Shown here in pieces: positions 53,864 through 64,000 of a stretch of 64,000 bases of DNA. The notes beneath the pieces were generated by a model. That model was not told where the DNA came from and did no database searches. It saw only the letters and a program-made list of their open reading frames with translations. Each line of letters opens with the position of its first letter. The stretch's first letter is position 1. Both the position numbers and the translations under genes were made by a program. The stretch is from Urechis unicinctus. Lineage: Eukaryota; Annelida; Polychaeta; Xenopneusta; Urechidae. The stretch spans positions 9,609,933 through 9,673,932 of the forward strand of contig CM067349.1 of the NCBI GenBank assembly GCA_034190875.2, written 5' to 3'.

Positions 53864-55495
53864 AATATCTATAGTTTATGTTAGTAATATAAACATAGTC
53901 TTAATATGTTGAATATTAATAAAACCCCTTACATTAGTTTGAATCAGAACTTTCAACGAAACTGAAAAAAGTGTTGAGTAGAACCCACTCCATGAGCACC
54001 CAGCGAACGGAGAGCAAACAAATGTCATGTGACCTCATATTTACCAAAATGGTGGTCATAGCATCAAAATAATTCGGGAATCCATATGTAGTGGGAATTT
54101 TCACATAGATTACGGCCTATGACAACAAAGGACATTATAAGGAAATGAAACATCTGCGCAGGGCTAGGTTTGATAGAGCTACTCGTATAGTAGCCAAAGG
54201 AAAGTATAGCCGAGTCCAACTGTATATTAAGTAGTTGTGAAATAAATGAGATTTTGATCCACACGCAATCACATCTATTGACTAGGTTCTACAGACCAAA
54301 ACAGACAAGACAGTACTTGCTCTAAGAAGTGTCCTGTTATTGCCAATGATTGTGCCATGTTATGATTCGATCGACAATTTGTGCTTTGGGATCTGGGGAA
54401 AGTAAACTAAAACAATGCAAAACGTTTTATCTGTATGAATTAGTCTAGGTCAAAGCAGAGGTGGAAACTAACAAAATTAGTAACTTTCTGCACCCACACA
54501 CTCTAATGATTCAGTCTCACTGCCAGGATCGATGTTGTAATATTTTTTTATGAATACGGCTGGGACAGCCAACTCAGCTTACCCCTCAAAAACCCGACTT
54601 AATGAACACCTGATCTAAAGCTTGATGACACACGCATATTTTATGGTAGCATGCACGGACAAAAAAACAGAGACAAGCATGCAATGTGGCCGGAAAGTGA
54701 TGAATCCAGAGACAGTGCGATAACTGACTCGCCACCCGGGCGCATGATTAGGTGAATTCACTCGTTTTCAGTCACCATTCACAGGTGGGCGATTGTTAAT
54801 TTCCACCTGTGTCAAAAGTGGCCACGGAATGAATTATGTCCCATGATGTTGGGGCCGCGGTAAGGTTATCAACGTGCATAGGAGACAAACAATATCTTAT
54901 CTCTCAGTGATTATTTACAGGACATTGACTAGCCCTTCATAAAGTATCCAGTTTAACCATTGCGACTTATTGAAGTGGAGTGAGACTGTAACTGTGTAAG
55001 TGTTACGAACAGGATTCGTATAGCTCGTAATCAAAAATGGAAGCGCCATTCGAGGATATCAGCTGATCGAGTACCGATTCATGTTTGATACTAAATTCTG
55101 TTATTGGTCAAGGACTAGATCACAGAGATGTGTTTATAATTGAAACAGCTCGTTCTGAATCATCAAATCACCAGATCACACAGTCACCAGGTCACTGATC
55201 ACAATTAACTTGCTGGAAGTTGGAACTGTTAACTGGTTAACTGTCCTTAACCGGATAATGTAAAAATTACTTACATTCAATGCGCGGACAGAGGCCTGAA
55301 ATAATTTCTGAAATATGAGCCAAACAAATCAAGACTCTGGTTCAACAACAAATATTTCGTCCAAGTGATGTTGCACAACAGTTGCTTTCATGAGTTAGGC
55401 GATAATACATGAATACGTAGATGACAGATTGCGAAATCCCATGATGCACCTTGTGCTAGTTTCCGCTTCCTTTTTGATCTTCCATCCGATCCAAA
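53864..55495. other. Intergenic region between ZNF622 and RPL37A
   Basis: Apart from the short element at 54,456-54,811 I see no gene. The region just upstream of 55,496 should hold the RPL37A promoter. A TTTCCGCTTCC-type pyrimidine-rich stretch sits at about 55,460-55,470, as expected near a ribosomal-protein start site. Confidence 0.5.
54456..54811. mobile_element. Short non-autonomous element related to the 1.4-kb one
   Basis: The ends CAGAGGTGGAAACTAAC and GTTAATTTCCACCTGTG are inverted repeats with the same GGAAATTAAC core as the element at 52,464. It is 356 bp with no coding sequence, so I call it MITE-like. Confidence 0.55.
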
Positions 55496-57811
55496 ATGGT
55501 GAGATAAAATACAACTCGTAAATATCCACTTTAATCTTGAGTAAAAATGGTAAGCTTTTATATTGTTTAGCTTCAAATGACTTTTGAGTCTTTTATCTCA
55601 TTACGGCTAGTCAGTAATTTGAGGTATACGTTATATATTTGCTGTTATCTCTTGACTCCGTGAGGTACCAATGCTTCCCCAAAAAAATAAACAACTTTAA
55701 TTTAACCCTCATTGGCGTCGCTATTGTCTGGCAAACCATATAAACATTTGAGTGTCGTTAAAGATATTGCCGTGTTTGTTTGTAAGATGCCGTTAAGAGA
55801 TTAAAGATGACTTGCTTATTTTAATTTTTCGTGGGCGATAAAACAGTATACTGATGATGTTAGGTTTATCGTATTCGCAAAATGACTTGCTTTGAGCTTT
55901 TAAAAAAGCTGAATATTGTTTGTTTAGGCCAAGAGAACGAAGAAGGTTGGCATCACCGGCAAATATGGAACCCGTTATGGTTCTTCGCTGCGTAAGGACA
56001 TCAAGAAGATGGAAATCTCCCAGCACAGCAAATATACCTGCTCGTTCTGTGGCAAGGTAAATAGAGAATTACACTGGCTTGTTCTTGTTGCTATTCCAAC
56101 GTGTTTACCACAGCTATGTAGTTGGCTGTTCTTGCATCACAGAAAAAATAGTTAATAGAAAATTTAATGTTCTAACCATACGCTATCATGTGTTGTGAAT
56201 GATTTTAACGATGTTTGTGCTCCCTCATAACTACATCTCTGAGTTTGTTATAACTATTGTGCGAATGAAACATGTCGATGGTTTGTCTATTGAGGTGCAC
56301 TGGAAGAATCCAAACTGCATTTCATATTACACAATATAATTAGGATACATTGTTGTCAAAAACTGCATTCAGATTTGACCATTGCAACTTATGGACTTAC
56401 GTGATAACGAAATATAGGCTGCACTCAAAAAGAATTAAACACCCTCCCCCAGCACATTATCTTTCATTTGGGTCATGTTTTGTTTTGATCTCGCAATGTT
56501 TAAAAGATAGGCGTTTGGGGTCCAAGTGTTGTAGTTGGTATAATATGATGTCATCTTAGTTATTGTTTACAGGAGACTCTATTGGATTGTTTTCTCTTGA
56601 ACAAGTTCATTGTACACGTCATTTAAACCCCCAACATGTCCTCTGGAAGTTGGTTATATAACAACTGCAGGGCTGAACATGGGCTATCGCCTTATTATCT
56701 GAGGCAAGTGTCAGACGAGCAGATAAATACGCACGGTTGCCCGAAGGGGCAAGTGAAAATTTCTGCATAGATAGTTTTGTTTGAGAGGCAAAGCGTTCGA
56801 TTGTGTCATAGATTGGGGCGATCTATTATGAAACTGAAAACAATATTGATTGTTGTCATTTTTAGAACAGCTTGGGAGGCTTGGCAATAGGGCTGATGTC
56901 ATCTCCCATTAATATGTGCGTACATTGTCATTGGTTTGTGATGCGTTATGTGAATTTCCATATAAAAATGGGGTTGATTTTGCTTCTGACAAGTTGTGCA
57001 TTCGGACTTGGACAAGTGGTTTTAGAAGTGTGTTCAGCCCTGTAATGTACAAATATTCTAGAGCAGACCTGTCATCCTGCTTGGGATAGAATCTTTAATT
57101 GTCAAAGAGGGATTTTTCTCTCTCCTAAACAACATAGCCAAACAAAAACTAAATATAGTTAGGTATATATTTGTCTCTGTTGAAAGGAGCATTTACGGTA
57201 ATTGCCTACTGTGACAATTACTACTTTATGCACTCAAAAGTCACAGATGTGGCATAAAACATTGTAAAAAACTTAGCTGAACAGGAGTACACCACCCCCT
57301 CACACAATGCCATCCCATCCTAATCTGAATGTCTTGACCCAGCAGCTTCACATGTGGTGTGCTTCCCTTGTGACAAAAAGCATTGTATTTCTGGTTGATT
57401 TAGGAGAACATGAAGAGGCGAGCTGTTGGCATCTGGAGATGCAAAAGCTGCAAGAAGACAGTAGCTGGAGGTGCTTACGTGTACAGGTAAATTAGCCTCA
57501 TGAGGTCATGATCTTGTTATATTGCAGAATTAACTTAGTCTCTGGCTTTTATTGATTGTGTTGTGATTTATTTATGGCATGAAGTGTCTTGAGTTGTTTA
57601 TAACATTTCGCGGTACTCTGGTGGGTGGATGATCTCTATTCAGCCATCTTTGAGTTTGTGATCTGGTGAAATGTTGCATACAAACCTCGTCTAGATAAGT
57701 CTAAAGTTCAGTTTCTTTGTAACAATGTGTTTTTTTTGTGTAAACAGCACCACAGCAGCAGCCACAGTGAGGAGCACAGTCCGTCGTCTCCGAGAAACCA
57801 AGGAGTACTAA
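55496..57811 (+). CDS. RPL37A: Ribosomal protein eL43 (RPL37A), four exons
   Basis: Exons: 55496-55498 (only the ATG), 55928-56056, 57404-57486, 57748-57811. The product is 92 residues, the usual length, starting [20 protein letters not shown] and ending [11 protein letters not shown]. The zinc-ribbon cysteines are CSFC and CKSC in [20 protein letters not shown] and [16 protein letters not shown]. It is a component of the large ribosomal subunit. The first intron directly after ATG is common for ribosomal protein genes. All donors and acceptors are GT/AG. Confidence 0.98.
56668..57042. mobile_element. MITE-like element in RPL37A intron 2
   Basis: CAGGGCTGAACA at the left end and TGTTCAGCCCTG at the right end are perfect 12-bp inverted repeats 375 bp apart, again with hAT-like CAGGG termini. 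No coding sequence. It lies wholly within the intron. Confidence 0.65.
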
Positions 57812-57822
57812 ACTGTGTCATT

Positions 57823-57828
57823 AATAAA
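57823..57828 (+). terminator. Polyadenylation signal of RPL37A
   Basis: AATAAA lies 12 bases past the stop codon, giving a very short 3' UTR as is usual for ribosomal protein mRNAs. Confidence 0.85.
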
Positions 57829-59760
57829 CGTTCTCGCTCGCTGAAGTATCTTTTCTCCTTTTTCTGTTCATTGGGACCATACCAGTCCCATGGTCATGAT
57901 GATATGATGCTTAGAGAATGAGGTATATTAAAGTGAACTATCTTATATTGGCCGTTTATAATATGAATTAAGCAACATCTCGGAGCATGAGCAGGATTAT
58001 TTTCCGGGAGTTCAGATGCATTAGGGGCCTATCTGCTTAGCAAATAGGATTCCATATCTTTACCAAAATCTTAAATAAAAAAGCAGAGCTGCCAGACAAA
58101 CTCTGAAGACGTCATTGCCCTTAATAGTGATGTTTCCTTTATATGCTCTTACAATTGTAGGGGTTGACATCGTCCCACAGGTTCCATGACTGGCCAAGTG
58201 GGTTGTGATAAAAGAATAGCCTGAAAAATAGTTTAGCCTGAACTTTTCTTCATATGTAACTTATAACTGACACCACCCCCTATGACCAGTTAGTAACATG
58301 TTGATTTGAACCTTGTGAACTACTTAAAATTATGATTGAAATTTAAAAAACAGCTGCTCTTTGAGCAGTCCACATTATAAAAATACTAAATAATTGTGCA
58401 AAAAAGTTATTTTACTTTAAAAAAAAAGCACAAAATAGCAGCATAAACTGAAGTCTGGTCGACTATCTGAATATTGCTTGACTCAATTTTGCATGGGATG
58501 CTAGGAAAAAGTGCAACAGAAACAGGAAATTATGGTTAAGTTGAACATTAGGAGATAAGCTTTTGATAAACTGAAGTTTTATAGAAGGGAGGATTGAATA
58601 TACCACCATTAATTCAAGGAAACTATACCGTTTTTCAGCTCAGTGTTTATTCCATTTAACTTTGGGGTAGTTGGGGAGAATGGTTTAAATGACATGGTTT
58701 ATATTAGCCCAACAGACTTGGGGGTACAGCACTCCCGTACATTGGTTCGAAAGAGCTAGTTTATGTGAGCAGACAATGCCTGAACCGCCGTACAAACTTC
58801 GTGAATTATTTTATTATAAGATTTCCAATCAACATTATGCAAATTTACTATGATTCAAGGTCAAGAAGATTTCCAAATGCATGTTTGTTAATATCTTAAG
58901 TGTTTAGAGGTAGTATACATGTGCCGCGCAACGGGGTATACTTGTACGACGGGTTATGATTTTCAGCTTCAATCTGTACGACGGGTTTTTTGGGGGCTTC
59001 GTTTTGTACAGCGAGGCATGTTTTCTCTTCCCATGTCGGGTTTTTTCCCCCAGGATTCCCACCGATCGTTGACAATGCAAATGCAATGAATGGACCCTGT
59101 GTGACGCCCCAAGAATCACACGCTCAGCCCACAGGGATTTGCATTAGCTAACGGATATCTTCTATGTATACAAACCCTTTATGGTTTATGTATACAGATG
59201 CACATTTAAGAGCGCACCGATTAGACAAAAAGAAATCTCTGTAAAATGAATTCGAGGATCATTGGTCTAGGGAGATATGCATTTAGAACATTATGCTAAT
59301 TACGAAAATTATGAATGAAGGTTGTAAATTCTTGACCATGACTTTAAAATCTTGTTCTTCCGTTAGTGATTCTCATTTCAAGACTGAGAAAATCCATCTG
59401 TAGAATTTCCGGACCCTTGTCAGCATTCGACATTTACTCACCCGACATTGGAAAAGCCCAGGAGTTACATAACTATTGGTTATATGTTAATAGGCTTAAC
59501 AAGAGGACAATAACGTTGAACAAATAGGTACGTTTCATGCCATCGGATCAGCAGTGAACGATTCTTCAGCTGGAATGATATAGCGTCATTGCTCAGACGT
59601 CGAACACAACGGACGTGTTTGGAGGATGTGCATCTTTCAACGTTTTTCGCGCCAAAATCTATTTCGTTATTATCGCCATCTTGGACTCTCAATTTGTACA
59701 TAGGCTTTATTATCTTGGACTTTCAGTGTACATAACATAACAAGAGAAGGGCAGAACCCT
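57829..59760. other. Intergenic region right of RPL37A
   Basis: AT-rich, with several A and T runs. I recognise no gene or element. Short frames on the minus strand at 58.9-59.7 kb are not recognisable. Confidence 0.5.
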
Positions 59761-59769
59761 GTGACCCTC

Positions 59770-61900
59770 ACTGACGGAATAAGAACGTCGAACAGTTGCC
59801 AGAATAGCAATTCATTGACTGTTTATTATTTCTTTGGACCCTTATTATTTCCCTTTATTTTCCCTGCACCTTTGAGTAATTCTTCATCATCACGACTTTG
59901 TCATTTCTCCAATCGTTCCCTGGCCAAATGCAAACATGGAAAGCCCTCTCTCTCTATAAATAACCTAGAACCTCGGTCAGATATTCCCACAGTCACCTCT
60001 TCCCTGCATAACACACACAATTCTTACATTTCCCATCCTGATGTATCCACGGAGTATTACTCTTCGGACGAATTTTCCACAGAACACTCACCTAAACGAA
60101 AACGAAAACATTATTCTTCCATTATCCTCCACAATGCTCCCCATACACTTCTATAATAATGGTAAAAACATACTTAAACTAACCTCCCAAGATATATCTC
60201 ACAAATTATCATTTAAAAATACCCACAATACAATGGGAAGTGATCATTCTATCATTTCGATCAAGAATAATAAACCAAATTCAAACTCCTTCCACCACCC
60301 ACATAAGTGGAATATTAAAACAGCTTATTGGTCCTCCAAAAACATCAATGATCAAATTATTTCTTAAAACCCCCTAACCTCTTACGATAATTTCTATGAT
60401 TAACTAATTCAAATAGCTAAACAAGCCATTCCTCTTAATAGTAATCACCGTAAACAACTAAAATCCCATCCTTGGTGGAATCCTAACCGCACCCTCGTAA
60501 TCAAAGAAAGAAACAAAGCCAGAAAAATACTGTCATAATAAAACTTAAGAAAACAAAATTCAACTAAAAAGACTTAAATACGCACTAAAACAAGCTAAAA
60601 TATTCTTTTGACATAATAAATGTTCCTCCCTAAACAAACCAAATTTAAAACAACTGTAGAAAACTGTCAATATCCTCAACGAAAATTATCTTCACACTAG
60701 TATTCCACCAATCCAAAACCCCAACAATAACCTTTATACGGAAAATAATCAACTAATGTCAGACACTTCAGTCTCTTATTTTGCAGGAATTTGTTCCAAT
60801 AACAATCATCCTTCCGATTACAACCCTATAAATTCAGAACCCATTAAAACTAATCCAAATTCACCAATCATTGAACCCTTTTCCTTGTTAGAACTCACTA
60901 ATGCTGTCAATAAATCCCAAAACACGACCCAAGACAAAGATCTACTCATATACTTCTTTTTCAATCACCTTCCGCCAGACTGCAGAGGTACTCCATCAAA
61001 TTGTTAACAAACTCTGGCAATCATCCGTAACCCCTCCCTCCTGTAATTCCTCTATCATTGCCACCATACTTAAACCTAATCAGAACCCACACACCCCATC
61101 CACATATCGCCCCATTAACCTAACCTCACTTGCCTCCAAAATATTTGAAACTATTCTAGACAACATAATCACATGGCACTTAGAACATAACCCAAATCTA
61201 ACAGCTTTTCGACCTCATCATAGTACTACTGACAATATTCATAAAATTACCGATGCAATCAATAAAGGATTTTTAACTAAAAACAACTCATGCAATCTTT
61301 TTAGACATAACTAAAGCCTTTGATATGGTAAATAGACCCGCTATAGAAATAAAAGCACAAACACTTTGTATTACAGGATAAGCTTTATAATGGATATATA
61401 ATTTTATCAACAATAGATCAATACAAGTAAAAGCAAGGACACTGACAATGGAGTACCTTAGGGCAGTGTACTCTCTCCAACCCTTTTCAATATCTTTATT
61501 AATGATATTCCAATCCCTTCTCCCTAAATCATTTATGCAAATGACATAGCCATCTGGTCTTCTGGTAAACTCCAACTACACTTACAAAACTCCTTGAAAA
61601 TCATTTAAACAAAATTCAAAATTGGGCTTCTAAATGGAGCATTACCTTTTCTCCTTTTAAGTCATTCATTTTGGTATCAATATAAAACTCAAAATCCCTA
61701 CTTTCTTCATCAAAAACGAACACATCCATAACCAAACCTCTACTATGTTCCTTGGAATTATTTGAGATAAAGGACTTACCTGAAGAGAACACATCTCACA
61801 CACGGTAACTAAGTACAACATTATCACTAACCTCATCAGTTATGTCAGTGGCAATAACATCTACTCAAATAAATCCTAACTTTCATAGCATTAGATAATT
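59770..61900 (+). mobile_element. Decayed non-LTR retrotransposon (endonuclease and reverse transcriptase remnants)
   Basis: On the + strand an endonuclease end is visible near 60.23 kb (MGSDHSIISIKN, the SDH motif). Reverse transcriptase follows from about 60.87 kb: TYRPINLTSLASKIFE, FRPHHSTTDNI, FLDITKAFDMVN (motif A) and YANDIAIW where YADD is expected (motif C, near 61,534). Frames change at least twice and stops occur, so it is dead. The order EN-RT and the motifs fit a LINE of the Jockey/CR1 kind; clade is uncertain. Confidence 0.8.
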
Positions 61901-62370
61901 CCCCCTTCAATATTACAAAGCTAAACATAACCAAGTACAACGCACTGTTCCCAGCTGCCACACCGTCACAGCCCCGAAACCACACGTCACTTTTTCTTTA
62001 CCTGTTCCAAGTTCAACAACCATCGCAACCCACTAATTGATAAATTAAAATTGCACAAATATAATAGCAATATCCAAAATCTCTTTAAAAAATAAATAAT
62101 AAAACAAACAATCACTTACATTCATAACACACAACGTTTTATTCCCCAATAATTTTCCTCCCCACTCATCAAGTCTATCACACACATGACTCTTAACATA
62201 CGCTGTGCAGTTATTTTTTTGTTTTTCTTCTCTCCCTCATTATTTTTATACTATCTTGAAATCCCCATGTCCTTATAAGGTCATGGACACTGTAGGTCTA
62301 TTTTTCGTCTTACTTTAATGCACTGGAGTGACCCCCAGTGTGAGAAACCTCCTTAACGCTAAAAACATCG

Positions 62371-62600
62371 GGCCGTATCGGACTCATCCGGGTCGTAATT
62401 GACTCATCCGTGGGTTAAATAACACGGACCAATCGGGTCGTAATTGACTCATCCGTGGGTTAAATAACACGGACCGATCGGGTCGTAATTAAATCATCCG
62501 TGGGTGAAACAACACTGACCAATAGGGTCATATTTGACTCATCCGTGGGTGAAATTACACGGACCAATCGGGCCGCAACGGACTCATCCGAGGTGGATGA
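62371..62600. repeat. 45-bp tandem repeat, four to five copies
   Basis: GACTCATCCGTGGGT recurs at 62401, 62446, 62491, 62536 and 62581 (45-bp spacing), with AACACGGACCAATCGGGTCG in each unit. Copies differ by a few substitutions. No gene is associated. Confidence 0.92.
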
Positions 62601-63000
62601 TACTAACCAAACGGCAACTGTAATGCTAAGTTGATGAATAACGCCGCAAGTGTTGTTTATGTAAACAAAAGCGGAAGATCTTATTATTTAATAGGGCAGG
62701 AAGTAGTTTGGTCTGCTACATCCTTATTGGATTCCATCGCTTTCTAAGTCATGGTCCAATAAAACAATAAGTTAGTGCTCCAGATGCGTGGTGAAACAAT
62801 GTATTGTTTACGAACTGTTCACAACATGTGGTACACATAGATGATACAGCAAAACCTCGGAGGGCGATGCAGCTGGTGTAAAGCATTTTAATGCAAGCGT
62901 AAATACAAAAGTCATAGCTGCTCATCCGTCAATATCATGTTGAGACCTGAGTTAACCTCATATTTGTGTAATCTAGTTAGGTACACCTCATTTTATTTCC

Positions 63001-63280
63001 GGTAGAGCGGAAACATGTCGACGGCTTACCATTGAAACATGCGGTAGAGCGGAAACATGTTGACGGCTTACCATTGAAACATGCGGTAGAGCGGAAACAT
63101 GTCGACGGCTTACCATTGAAACATGCGGTAGAGCGGAAACATGTTGACGGCTTACCATTGAAACATGCGGTAGGGCGGAAACATGTTGACGGCTTACCAT
63201 TGAAACATGCGTTAGAGCGGAAACATATTGATGGCTTACCCCTGAAAGTTGCGTTAGAGCGGAAACATGTTGACGGCTTA
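63001..63280. repeat. 42-bp tandem repeat, about seven copies
   Basis: GGTAGAGCGGAAACATGTCG starts units at 63001, 63043 and every 42 bp; the last two are degenerate. The length keeps frames open on both strands, but codon content is just the repeat and I take it as noncoding. Confidence 0.92.
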
Positions 63281-64000
63281 ATTTTGTTCAGTTCCTAACA
63301 ATGCATCCAAACCCCAAACATTCTGGAGTGGGTGTCTAAAGAACACACCACGTGGTTAACTGATAGGAAACAGGTGACAACCAGTGCTTTTTTTGCAAAA
63401 CGGTTGGTCTGTCAAATTCTATCAGCTTGCATATTATTGTATGAAGTCACAACTCGGTGCCATTTGGAAATAGCAATTGTACCACCCGGCTAAAATGTGA
63501 GGTGATAGCAGGGTGTTGGCAATCTATGTAACCTCACCACAGCATTTTGTGTTGGATTTTCTTATTGTCTTTTGTGTCTTACTAGCAGAAAATTGATCGC
63601 GATAGCTCTATTTAAGATGATAAGTACCAGTTTTGATAGCTAAGGTATCTAACATTGCTTTATTTCGAATACTCAGTCTTATGTATCAGGAGGCATATTA
63701 TTTGGAGCAGGTAGTTTTGCTAGTTAATCGTGTGCGTGATATTTGATGCTCTCTCGTGTCATTTTTGGGCAATAATCAGAAAAAAATCACCTGTGACTTA
63801 TTTTTTATGATGAGTTTATATCATATTTAGTTTCAACACAGACCCATTGACGCTTTCTCACTCCGCCCGCCAAAATCACCCCAAAAAAGTTCAAAATATC
63901 AAACAGCGACCAGCGGTGATCCAGCGACTCAAGAACGATACTCGCCTACGTGGGATGGCCATTTATCAGCTGACGTTGGACCTTATTGCCAAGCATCAAT
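63281..64000. other. Right end of window, no gene seen
   Basis: I recognise no coding sequence, RNA gene or transposon in this stretch. Homology-free open frames are all short. Confidence 0.4.

Noticed and set aside
59770-61900. Active retrotransposon
   Set aside because: Frame changes, stops and the altered catalytic motif YAND show it is dead.
43331-63280. CRISPR-like arrays at the tandem repeats (43.3, 50.7, 52.6, 62.4, 63.0 kb)
   Set aside because: The repeats are head-to-tail without unique spacers, and the genome is eukaryotic.

Overview
This is animal nuclear DNA, from an invertebrate and most probably a lophotrochozoan such as a mollusc. The evidence is spliced genes with GT/AG introns, a four-exon RPL37A gene, a seven-exon ZNF622 gene, fragments of hAT-like and non-LTR transposons, many minisatellites and a large lectin-domain gene family. 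The phylum is an inference; no mitochondrial or rDNA marker is present.

Bases 1-46,021 hold one system, read entirely from the minus strand. I count 48 separate ~340-380 bp exons (numbered V1-V48 from left to right). Each encodes a leader plus one complete SUEL/rhamnose-binding-type lectin domain (Gal_Lectin), and each ends at a splice donor after the first base of a codon. All but one carry, tens to about 200 bases upstream, the same short element (GAGGCTC core on the + strand). Two sets of five constant exons lie in the array: C1 (CUB-like domain), C2 (short sushi/CCP-like domain), C3 (acidic linker), C4 (membrane span) and C5 (tyrosine-rich cytoplasmic tail and stop). C1 opens in exactly the phase that every V exon closes in, so any V exon can be spliced to C1. 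The likely products are type I membrane receptors, lectin-CUB-sushi-TM-tail, whose outermost domain is chosen by choice of promoter. The layout is that of clustered protocadherins or UGT1A, but built on SUEL lectin exons.

There are three units. The left unit (V1-V5) is partial and its constant exons must lie beyond base 1. Unit A runs from its constant exons (4,739-6,604) through V6-V18 (to 16,917). Unit B runs from its constant exons (18,523-20,182) through V19-V48 (to 46,021). The order of V-exon subtypes away from the constant exons is similar in A and B, which points to duplication of a whole unit followed by local expansion of B. Seven V exons are frame-disrupted as sequenced (V2, V4, V21, V29, V30, V36, V40). 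Neighbouring V exons are often nearly identical over the first two thirds of the domain and different in the last third.

From 46 to 64 kb the content is ordinary. There is a gene-poor stretch with SINE-like and inverted-repeat debris, then ZNF622 on the minus strand (49,222-51,967) with a 33-bp minisatellite grown out of one of its splice donors. A 1.4-kb element with hAT-like inverted ends follows, then RPL37A on the plus strand (55,496-57,811), a decayed non-LTR retrotransposon (about 59.8-61.9 kb) and two minisatellites.
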